Positions 1 through 5,736 of a stretch of 10,397 bases of DNA are shown one piece after another (position 1 is the first letter of the stretch; each line of letters begins with the position of its first letter). This stretch comes from Alistipes sp. (GTDB lineage: Bacteria > Bacteroidota > Bacteroidia > Bacteroidales > Rikenellaceae): assembly GCA_017391435.1 (NCBI GenBank), contig JAFOYS010000158.1:1-10397 (forward strand), given 5' to 3'. Made by a program: the position numbers and the translations under genes. The notes beneath the pieces are model-generated. The model searched no databases. It was not told where the DNA came from and worked only from the letters and a program-made list of their open reading frames with translations.

Positions 1-171
1 AACTCGGCCCTTTGGCAAAAACTCAGCCACCGTGCTGTCAATATTCTGCTGATTGATGTCCCAGATAATTAGTGCCGCAGCTCCCTTGTCAAGTGCCATA
101 GCACCCATAAGTCGCCCTATTCCCGACGCTCCGCCGGTAATAAGAACTCTTTTGTCATTAAACTTTCCCAT
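1..171 (-). CDS. Short-chain dehydrogenase/reductase (SDR), N-terminal fragment
   Basis: The ATG is the complement of 169-171 and 57 codons are visible before the gene leaves the window, so the catalytic Tyr-Lys half is not seen. The start reads MGKFNDKRVLITGGASGIGR, a beta strand followed by the SDR Rossmann glycine motif (GGASGIG, residues 13-19). The second beta strand ends in IIWDIN with an acidic Asp at residue 38; in classical SDRs an Asp at this place usually favours NAD(H) over NADP(H). The LITG...SGIGR...WDIN pattern recalls the SDR16C/retinol-dehydrogenase-like branch, but substrate cannot be read from the fragment. It diverges from the aminotransferase gene with 77 bp between the starts and has its own good promoter. 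Family assignment is firm; specific function is unknown. Confidence 0.9.
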   Translation of the reverse strand, partial: MGKFNDKRVLITGGASGIGRLMGAMALDKGAAALIIWDINQQNIDSTVAEFLPKGRV

Positions 172-217
172 AACACACTTTTTTCACACTCACAGTAGAA
201 TGCAAAGAGTTTTTTAG

Positions 218-225
218 TATTTTTG
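218..225 (+). promoter_or_regulatory. -7 element for the aminotransferase operon
   Basis: TATTTTTG fits TAnnTTTG and lies 23 nt before the ATG at 249. I see no TTTG at the proper -33 distance, so the match is partial. It sits only 5 bp from the oppositely oriented -7 element of the SDR gene, so the two promoters cannot easily be occupied together. Confidence 0.45.
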
Positions 226-230
226 TAGTG

Positions 231-261
231 CAAATTTAGAGTAAAAAAATGAAAACACAAA
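231..261 (-). promoter_or_regulatory. Bacteroidota-type promoter for the SDR gene
   Basis: On the minus strand, TTTG (complement of 258-261) is followed by 19 nt and then TAAATTTG (complement of 231-238). This matches the Bacteroides -33 TTTG / -7 TAnnTTTG consensus exactly. It predicts a transcript start near position 225 and a 5' leader of about 54 nt. The -33 box lies inside the first codons of the divergent aminotransferase gene. Confidence 0.65.
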
Positions 262-1457
262 ACAACATCCTTCGCAGACAGTTTCTGACACATATTGCAC
301 AGACCTCTCCCGCACCACAACTTATTGAGGTGGCAAAGGCTGAGGGAGTCTATTTCTACACCCCAGAGGGTAAGCAGTACTTTGACCTTATCTCTGGTGT
401 GTCGGTAAGCAATGTAGGCCACGCAAATAGTGCCGTTGTTGAGGCTGTGTGTAGTCAGGCGCGTGACTATATGCATATTATGGTCTACGGCGAGATGGTT
501 GAGCGTCCTCAGGTAGAGTATGCAACACTTATCGCCTCTCTGCTCCCTGAGCCACTTGATAGCGTCTACTTCCTCAATTCTGGTGCCGAAGCTGTTGAGG
601 GTGCGCTGAAACTTGCAAAGAGATATACCGGCAGAACGGAGATGATATCTATGCGCCGAGCATACCACGGCTCAACTCACGGAGCGATGAGTATGATGGG
701 CTTTCCCGAGGGTGAGCAGTGGAAGAGCGCCTTCCGACCTCTGCTGCCCGACTGCAAGGCTATTGAGTACAATAACTTCTCAGAGCTGGAGCAGATTACA
801 GAGCGTACAGCCTGCGTGCTATGTGAGCCGGTGCAGGGTGAGGCGGGCGTAAGAGTACCTAAAGATGGATATCTTGAGGCTCTGCACCGTAGATGTACGG
901 AGGTAGGCGCACTGCTGATTTTTGATGAGATACAGACCGGTATGGGCCGCAGTGGAGAGATGTTTGCTATGACAAAGTATGGCGTAACGCCAGATATTGT
1001 CTGCCTTGCTAAGGCCTTTGGCGGAGGTATGCCTCTTGGAGCCTTTGTCAGTTCAAATGAGATTATGGGCACTTTGCAGCACGACCCCGTTTTGGGTCAT
1101 ATCACAACCTTTGGAGGCCATCCAGTCTGTTGTGCGGCTGGTCTTGCGGCAGCGAAGTATCTTATTGACAATAAGGTTGTTGAGGATGTTGAGCGCAAGG
1201 GTGCACTCTTTGAAAGTCTGCTTACAGGCAAGCCGAATGTAGTTGAGATTCGCCGCTCGGGACTGCTGCTTGCCGTTGAGCTTGGTAGTAGTGAGAAGCT
1301 ATACAAGATTATGGATCTGTTTATTGAGCGAGGGGTGCTTAGCGACTGGTTCCTCTACTGCGATACAGCCTTTAGAATCTCGCCGCCACTTGTGATTACG
1401 GATGACGAGATACACAGATGCGTGGAGATAATTGTTAACTGCTTAAACGACTTATAG
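249..1457 (+). CDS. Class-III PLP-dependent aminotransferase
   Basis: 402 residues, the usual length for class-III (acetylornithine/ornithine/GABA-type) aminotransferases, cytosolic. Fold-type I landmarks appear in order: FLNSGAEAVEGALKLAKR (108-125, cofactor phosphate region), AYHGSTHGA (138-146, aromatic Tyr stacking on PLP), CEPVQGEAG (192-200), FDEIQTGMGR (225-234, with Asp226 expected to contact the pyridine nitrogen), LAKAFGGGMPLGA (253-265, with Lys255 the expected Schiff-base lysine), TFGGHPVCCAA (287-297) and a C-terminal FRISPPLVIT. All key residues are present, so the enzyme should be active. The amino donor is not clear. No arginine, lysine or GABA pathway genes flank it, so argD or another name would be a guess; the general label 'aspartate aminotransferase family' fits. 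It is the first gene of a tight plus-strand cluster: its stop is followed after one base by the nitroreductase ATG, suggesting translational coupling. The start at 249 fits the family N-terminus. Confidence 0.93.
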   Translation: MKTQNNILRRQFLTHIAQTSPAPQLIEVAKAEGVYFYTPEGKQYFDLISGVSVSNVGHANSAVVEAVCSQARDYMHIMVYGEMVERPQVEYATLIASLLPEPLDSVYFLNSGAEAVEGALKLAKRYTGRTEMISMRRAYHGSTHGAMSMMGFPEGEQWKSAFRPLLPDCKAIEYNNFSELEQITERTACVLCEPVQGEAGVRVPKDGYLEALHRRCTEVGALLIFDEIQTGMGRSGEMFAMTKYGVTPDIVCLAKAFGGGMPLGAFVSSNEIMGTLQHDPVLGHITTFGGHPVCCAAGLAAAKYLIDNKVVEDVERKGALFESLLTGKPNVVEIRRSGLLLAVELGSSEKLYKIMDLFIERGVLSDWFLYCDTAFRISPPLVITDDEIHRCVEIIVNCLNDL

Positions 1458-1458
1458 T

Positions 1459-2091
1459 ATGGCTGATAACTACTTGGGAAAGAAGATGGAGGACTTTCTT
1501 GCTGGAAAGAACTCTGCACCAAAGCGCACGATGACCTTTGCAAAGCTCGTTGCAAAAAATCGTAGTTACAGAGGTTTTGACAACACTTTTACTGTTCGAG
1601 AAGATCAGCTACGACGAATTATGGAGGTTGTGCCTCTCTGCCCATCGGCGCGCAATCAGCAGGTGTTGCGCCTCAGAGCAGTGCTTAGTGATGAGGCGGA
1701 TAAGGTGCTGCCACATATCCGTTTAGGCGGAGCGTTGAGGGATTTGAAGCTACCTCTGCCAGGGTGTGAGCCGCGAGCGTTTATTGTCATCTGCTCAACA
1801 GTGGCTGAGGAGAAGTATGTCAATATGGATATCGGCATTGCTGCTCAGACAATGCTCCTTCAGGCTGTAGAGATTGGTCTTAACGGCATCTGCATAGGAG
1901 CCTTTGATAAGCAGGCGGTAAAAGAGAGTTTGGCACTGCCTTATGAGCCGATGCTTATTCTGGCTATTGGTCGCGGGGCAGAGACTATTCGCACAGTAGA
2001 GATTGCTGAGCATCAGAGCCATAACTACTACCGTGAGGATGGTGTGCACTATGTGCCAAAGTTCTCGTTAGATAGTATACTGATTAAATAA
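1459..2091 (+). CDS. Nitroreductase-family FMN oxidoreductase
   Basis: 210 residues, typical of the family. The N-terminal KNRSYRGFD (33-41) is the Arg-Ser-x-Arg FMN-phosphate binding region, followed by LRRIMEVVPLCPSARNQQ (51-68), where the proline/Ser-x-x-Asn-x-Gln segment wraps the flavin. The middle MDIGIAAQTMLLQAVEIGLNG (123-143) is the long dimer-interface helix, and ILAIGRG (167-173) is the late strand and glycine loop seen in the family. A dimeric NAD(P)H-dependent FMN enzyme is expected. The physiological substrate is not predictable; activity on quinones, nitro compounds or enones would be usual. Its ATG lies one base after the aminotransferase stop, and ispG starts 27 nt downstream, so it is very likely co-transcribed with both. 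No signal peptide is seen. Family certain, function open. Confidence 0.9.
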   Translation: MADNYLGKKMEDFLAGKNSAPKRTMTFAKLVAKNRSYRGFDNTFTVREDQLRRIMEVVPLCPSARNQQVLRLRAVLSDEADKVLPHIRLGGALRDLKLPLPGCEPRAFIVICSTVAEEKYVNMDIGIAAQTMLLQAVEIGLNGICIGAFDKQAVKESLALPYEPMLILAIGRGAETIRTVEIAEHQSHNYYREDGVHYVPKFSLDSILIK

Positions 2092-2118
2092 ACTGACTAA
2101 AAACAACTATTAGATTAT

Positions 2119-3792
2119 ATGGCTGATTTAAAACTTTTCAGAGAGGTTAATGGCTTGACGCTTGGCACTGTGGCAGCCTATTTAGGGTGCTCGTTAGCCA
2201 CTCTGTCACATATAGAGAGTGGTAGAAGCCGTTTCGCTGCTGGTATGCTTGAGAAGTTGATTACAAATAGCAATGGCTGGGATGTTACTGCGCTTGTTGA
2301 CTATAGCTTTGAACTAACAAAGTTCTCTCGCCGAAAGAGCATTGAGGTGGCTATTGGCACAACAAAGATTGGCGGAGACAACCCAATTGCGGTGCAGTCT
2401 ATGACAAACACCGCTACGGCAGATGTCGCAGCCTCAGTAGCGCAGATTGAGCGTATTGCTGACGCTGGTGCGCCGATAGTTCGTCTTACGGCGCAGGGCA
2501 AGGCAGAGGGTGAGGCCTTTAGTCAGATTATGCCAGCGCTACGAGCAGATGGGTACAATACGGCCATTGTTGCCGATATACACTTTGTGCCTCAGATTGC
2601 TGCCATTGCTGCAAAGTATGTAGACAAGGTGAGAATAAACCCAGGCAACTACCGCACAGACAACGGAGAGCTTGAGGCGCTCATTGAGCAGTGTAAAGAG
2701 CGCGGTGTGGCACTCAGAATAGGTGTAAATCACGGCTCGTTAGCACGCCATATTATAGATAAATATGGCGACACTCCACAGGGTATGGTCGCTTCGGCAA
2801 TGGAGTTTTTGCGTCGTTGTCGTGCTGCCGATTTTGATCAGGTGGTGGTAAGTATGAAGAGCTCTAATACCCGAGTTATGGTACACGCATATAGGCTACT
2901 TGTCTGTGCTATGGAGCGCGAGGATATGCACTACCCAGTACATCTTGGTGTAACGGAGGCTGGAAATGGTATTGAGGGTCGTATAAAGAGCGCAGTGGGT
3001 ATTGGTGCGCTACTTGCAGACGGTATTGGAGATACTATCCGCGTCTCGCTTACTGAGGCGCCAGAGAATGAGATTCCTGTGGCGCAGATGATTGTTGACC
3101 ACTTTGCTTCTCGCGCAGGGGAGTTTGCTGTTGCCTATCCAGAGAGGTATAGCCCTACAGAGTTCCGTCGCCGTTCAGATATCCGTACGCCGATAGTTCG
3201 CAGCGAGGTTACAGATGAGTTTTTGGTTATTGATGCCCACACAGAGAACCCTACGGCAGAGTGGCGCGCAGCAATATTGAGCCTTGAAAACCGTAAGCAG
3301 CCTGTGGTTATTCGCCGTAAGTATGACGATAGTGATATTACTACTCTTGCAGTTAAGGCTGCGGCAGATATGGGTCAGCTGATGCTTGACGGACTTGCAG
3401 ATGGTGTGTGGATTGTAGCCCCGCAGTTTAGTGACAGTGAGCTGGAGCAGATAGAGCTCAACATTCTTCAGGCATCGCGCGTAAGAGTCTCGCATACAGA
3501 GTATATTGCCTGCCCAAGTTGTGGCCGTACGCTCTATGATATTGAGGGTACGCTGGCGCAGATAAAGTCTCGCACATCGCATCTAAAGGGACTTAAGATT
3601 GGTGTTATGGGCTGTATTGTCAACGGCCCAGGCGAGATGGCAGATGCGGACTACGGTTATGTGGGCGCTGCAGCGGGTAAGATAACACTCTACAAGGGTC
3701 GCGAGGTTGTAGAGCGCAACATTGACCAAGCGGAGGCTTTAGATAGGCTTATTGATATAATTAAAGAGAATGGAGATTGGATAGAATGTTAA
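2119..3792 (+). CDS. ispG: IspG (4-hydroxy-3-methylbut-2-enyl diphosphate synthase) with an N-terminal XRE-type HTH fusion
   Basis: 557 residues. IspG is an Fe-S enzyme that converts methylerythritol cyclodiphosphate to HMBPP, the penultimate step of the MEP isoprenoid pathway. The core begins near residue 68 (KFSRRKSIEVAIG, then GGDNPIAVQSMTNT). The TIM barrel runs to about 330, with VADIHF (151-156), VRINPGN (171-177), RIGVNHGSL (200-208), HLGVTEAG (275-282) and GIGDTIRVSL (302-311). The cluster domain carries Cys465 and Cys468 (CPSCGR), then Cys499 and Glu506 (GVMGCIVNGPGE), all four expected ligands. Measured from the RRK motif to the first cluster Cys, it has about 133 residues more than E. 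coli IspG, which is the Bacteroidota/plant-type middle insert (about 330-460). Unusually, residues 1-66 precede the normal start and read as an XRE/Cro helix-turn-helix: LKLFREVNGLTLGTVAAYLG (4-23), then SLATLSHIESGR (25-36). No ATG, GTG or TTG is in frame between the HTH and the enzyme; the last is TTG at codon 47. The downstream wbqC start overlaps the 3' end. Confidence 0.95.
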   Translation: MADLKLFREVNGLTLGTVAAYLGCSLATLSHIESGRSRFAAGMLEKLITNSNGWDVTALVDYSFELTKFSRRKSIEVAIGTTKIGGDNPIAVQSMTNTATADVAASVAQIERIADAGAPIVRLTAQGKAEGEAFSQIMPALRADGYNTAIVADIHFVPQIAAIAAKYVDKVRINPGNYRTDNGELEALIEQCKERGVALRIGVNHGSLARHIIDKYGDTPQGMVASAMEFLRRCRAADFDQVVVSMKSSNTRVMVHAYRLLVCAMEREDMHYPVHLGVTEAGNGIEGRIKSAVGIGALLADGIGDTIRVSLTEAPENEIPVAQMIVDHFASRAGEFAVAYPERYSPTEFRRRSDIRTPIVRSEVTDEFLVIDAHTENPTAEWRAAILSLENRKQPVVIRRKYDDSDITTLAVKAAADMGQLMLDGLADGVWIVAPQFSDSELEQIELNILQASRVRVSHTEYIACPSCGRTLYDIEGTLAQIKSRTSHLKGLKIGVMGCIVNGPGEMADADYGYVGAAAGKITLYKGREVVERNIDQAEALDRLIDIIKENGDWIEC

Positions 3793-4379
3793 TCCTTGCA
3801 GCAGAGTATCTTCCAAGTATTGAGTATGTTGCACGCCTAATTAGCAGCGGCGACAACTATGTAATAGATTGTGGCGAGCACTATATAAAGCGCTCGGCGC
3901 GTAACCGTGCGCGGATAATGACAGCCAACGGAACACTTGACCTTACGGTTCCTTTAGTAAAGGCAAACCGTCCCCGAACACCTATGCAGACGGTAAAGAT
4001 TGACTACTCTACACCGTGGCAACACCAGCACTGGGTAGCGCTCAAGTCGGCATATCGCTCCTCGCCATACTTTGATGAGATTGCAGAGCGAATAGAGCCA
4101 TTCTATAAGGGTCACTACGAAAATCTTGTAGAGTTTAACCTTGCGCTGCTAAGGGTGTTGTTGGACTTTATGGGCTACACTGCACCGCTGAAAACTACTA
4201 CAGAGTATGTCGTTGCTACGGCTGACGATATAGACCTGCGCCCAAAGCACCGAGAGGTAACATTCACTACGCCGCACTACTTTCAGCTATTTTCGGACAG
4301 ATTTCCCTTTGCGGAGAATCTCTCAATAATAGACCTGTTGATGAGTGAAGGTAACTACTCGGCAGACCTACTTAAATAG
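3786..4379 (+). CDS. WbqC-family protein
   Basis: 197 residues from the ATG at 3786. An upstream in-frame TTG at 3777 would add three residues, but ATG is preferred. The start overlaps the last 7 bases of ispG, implying translational coupling. The protein matches the WbqC-like family: an N-terminal AEYLPSIEYVARLI, a KRSARNRARIMTANG segment (35-49), SAYRSSPYFDEI (88-99, with paired aromatic and charged residues) and a highly typical C-terminus, HYFQLFSDRFPFAENLSIID (164-183). WbqC genes were named from O-antigen clusters, but the family is widespread in Bacteroidota outside glycan loci and the biochemical activity is poorly defined. No signal peptide or membrane segment is visible. It is the last gene of its cluster and is followed directly by a strong terminator. 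Confidence 0.88.
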   Translation: MLILAAEYLPSIEYVARLISSGDNYVIDCGEHYIKRSARNRARIMTANGTLDLTVPLVKANRPRTPMQTVKIDYSTPWQHQHWVALKSAYRSSPYFDEIAERIEPFYKGHYENLVEFNLALLRVLLDFMGYTAPLKTTTEYVVATADDIDLRPKHREVTFTTPHYFQLFSDRFPFAENLSIIDLLMSEGNYSADLLK

Positions 4380-4416
4380 AAAACTCTCGGGACTCAACTG
4401 ATCCCGAGAGTTTTTT
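4380..4416. terminator. Bidirectional intrinsic terminator
   Basis: A perfect 13-bp stem (AAAACTCTCGGGA at 4380-4392 with its complement at 4402-4414) encloses a 9-nt loop and runs into six Ts (4411-4416) on the plus strand. On the minus strand the stem exits into TTTTCTATTT. It starts at the base after the wbqC stop and lies 18 bp beyond the fucO stop, so it can end both converging transcripts. Confidence 0.93.
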
Positions 4417-4434
4417 AGTTAGTGCCTCTTTTGA

Positions 4435-5592
4435 CTACTCAAAGGCAATCTCATAGAGCTTTGCAATATCCTCAACAGATGTTGGACGAGGGTTTCCGCC
4501 TGTGCAGACATCGTTAAATGCAGCTACAGCAAGCGCTGGGATATCCTCTCTCTTAACACCAATCTCGCACAGGTGCTGTGGAATGCCAATGCTCAGTGAC
4601 AGCGCGCGAACAGCATCAATAGCCGCCTTTACACCCTGGTCAACACTCATACCCTCAGTATCTACACCCATAGCCTTTGCAATGTCGAGATACTTAGCGC
4701 GAGAAGGAGAGTCTGCGTTGTACTCCATAACATAAGGTAGAAGCAGAGCATTTGCCACACCGTGTGGAGTGTCATAGAATGCACCAAGAGGGTGAGCCAT
4801 AGAGTGAACAATACCCAGACCTACATTTGAGAAGCCCATACCAGCAATATACTGAGCCTCAGCCATACCAGAGCGAGCAACCTCATCCTTACCGTTGTCA
4901 ACAGCGTTCTTAAGGTGCTTTGCAATAAGCTCAATAGACTTGTACTCAAACATATCGCTCATAGTCCACGCACCTGGAGTGATAAAGCTCTCAATAGCGT
5001 GTGTCAGCGCATCCATACCTGTTGCAGCAGTAAGACCCTTTGGCATAGAGTACATCAGCTCGCAGTCAATAATTGAGCACATAGGGATGTCGTTAGGGTC
5101 AACGCACACCATCTTCTTCTTAGCCTGCTCGTCAGTAATCACATAGTTGATAGTAACCTCAGCAGCGGTACCAGCTGTTGTAGGGATAGCAAAGGTAGGC
5201 ACTGCGCGATTCTTTGTAGGAGCAACACCCTCAAGAGAGCGAACATCTGCAAACTCAGGGTTGTTTACAATAATACCTACAGCCTTTGCAGTGTCAATAG
5301 AAGAGCCACCACCAAGAGCAATAATAAAATCTGCACCAGAGGCCTTGTAAGCCTCTACACCGCGCTGTACATTACCAATAGTAGGGTTTGCCTTTACATC
5401 GCTGTAGATCTCATAAGGGATAGCTGCATCGTTGAGCACCTTCTCAATCTGAGCAGCAACGCCAAACTTAATAAGATCCTTGTCTGTTACAAAAAAGGCC
5501 TTCTTGAAACCTCTCTTTGCAACCTCGTCAGCAATCACAGAACGACATCCAGCACCGAAGTAAGATGTCTCATTTAGTACAATACGATACAT
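4435..5592 (-). CDS. fucO: Iron-dependent lactaldehyde reductase / 1,2-propanediol oxidoreductase (FucO-like)
   Basis: 385 residues (E. coli FucO has about 382), and collinear with FucO from recalled sequence over its whole length. It belongs to the group-III iron-containing alcohol dehydrogenases and would reduce L-lactaldehyde, from fucose or rhamnose breakdown, to 1,2-propanediol with NADH. Visible landmarks are the dinucleotide motif LGGGSSIDTAKA (93-104), Asp37 at the place of the FucO Asp that favours NAD over NADP, IPTTAGTAAEVTINYVITDE (136-155) and the metal ligands Asp194, His198, His263 and His277, all present. The C-terminal KREDIPALA...DVCTGGNPR also matches. It stands alone, transcribed opposite to both neighbours, with no fucose or rhamnose genes in the window. 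Codons are strongly biased to GGT, GCT, GTT, AAG and GAG, as in rplY, which suggests high expression. A broader role as a fermentative alcohol dehydrogenase is possible. Confidence 0.92.
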   Translation of the reverse strand: MYRIVLNETSYFGAGCRSVIADEVAKRGFKKAFFVTDKDLIKFGVAAQIEKVLNDAAIPYEIYSDVKANPTIGNVQRGVEAYKASGADFIIALGGGSSIDTAKAVGIIVNNPEFADVRSLEGVAPTKNRAVPTFAIPTTAGTAAEVTINYVITDEQAKKKMVCVDPNDIPMCSIIDCELMYSMPKGLTAATGMDALTHAIESFITPGAWTMSDMFEYKSIELIAKHLKNAVDNGKDEVARSGMAEAQYIAGMGFSNVGLGIVHSMAHPLGAFYDTPHGVANALLLPYVMEYNADSPSRAKYLDIAKAMGVDTEGMSVDQGVKAAIDAVRALSLSIGIPQHLCEIGVKREDIPALAVAAFNDVCTGGNPRPTSVEDIAKLYEIAFE

Positions 5593-5658
5593 AGTTTTAG
5601 TTTTTAGGTTATTTGGTTTGTTAATCTATTAAGTAGCAGTAAGTTTTGTTTACAAATA

Positions 5659-5689
5659 CAAATGTAATACAAAATATTGATTTCACAAA
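5659..5689 (-). promoter_or_regulatory. Canonical Bacteroidota promoter for fucO
   Basis: On the minus strand, TTTG (complement of 5686-5689), a 19-nt spacer and TACATTTG (complement of 5659-5666) match -33 TTTG / -7 TAnnTTTG exactly. This predicts a leader of about 60 nt before the ATG at 5592. The leader is A/T-rich and I see no stable hairpin or operator in it. Confidence 0.75.
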
Positions 5690-5724
5690 AATTCACTCTG
5701 CTGTGATATTAATTTATTTTTTAC

Positions 5725-5732
5725 TAAATTTG
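5725..5732 (+). promoter_or_regulatory. -7 element immediately before recG
   Basis: TAAATTTG fits TAnnTTTG and ends only 4 nt before the recG ATG at 5737. With the usual spacing, transcription would begin on or next to the start codon, giving a leaderless or nearly leaderless mRNA. The -33 region shows only TGTG (5702-5705, 19 nt away), three of four matches. Confidence 0.5.
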
Positions 5733-5736
5733 TCGT

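Noticed and set aside
117..668. Minus-strand open frame of 183 codons over the aminotransferase start and SDR start
   Set aside because: It overlaps two recognised genes antisense and has no recognisable domain or sensible composition; a shadow frame.
2245..2247. In-frame ATG (codon 43) as the true ispG start, making the HTH a reading artefact
   Set aside because: The upstream 42 codons encode a good XRE pattern, and starting here would still leave a partial HTH tail; the 2119 start also fits the 27-nt spacing to the previous gene.
2282..2317. An ATG in another frame close to the start of the IspG core, as a possible separate ispG start
   Set aside because: It reads only 11 codons to a TAA and is not in the IspG frame; the enzyme frame is continuous with the HTH.
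3175..3582. Minus-strand open frame of 135 codons inside ispG
   Set aside because: Antisense to the conserved IspG insert and cluster domain; Cys/Leu/Arg-rich composition typical of a shadow.
3777..3785. TTG start for the WbqC gene
   Set aside because: The ATG three codons downstream is a better start, and the family N-terminus begins with the short hydrophobic LILAAEYLP segment.
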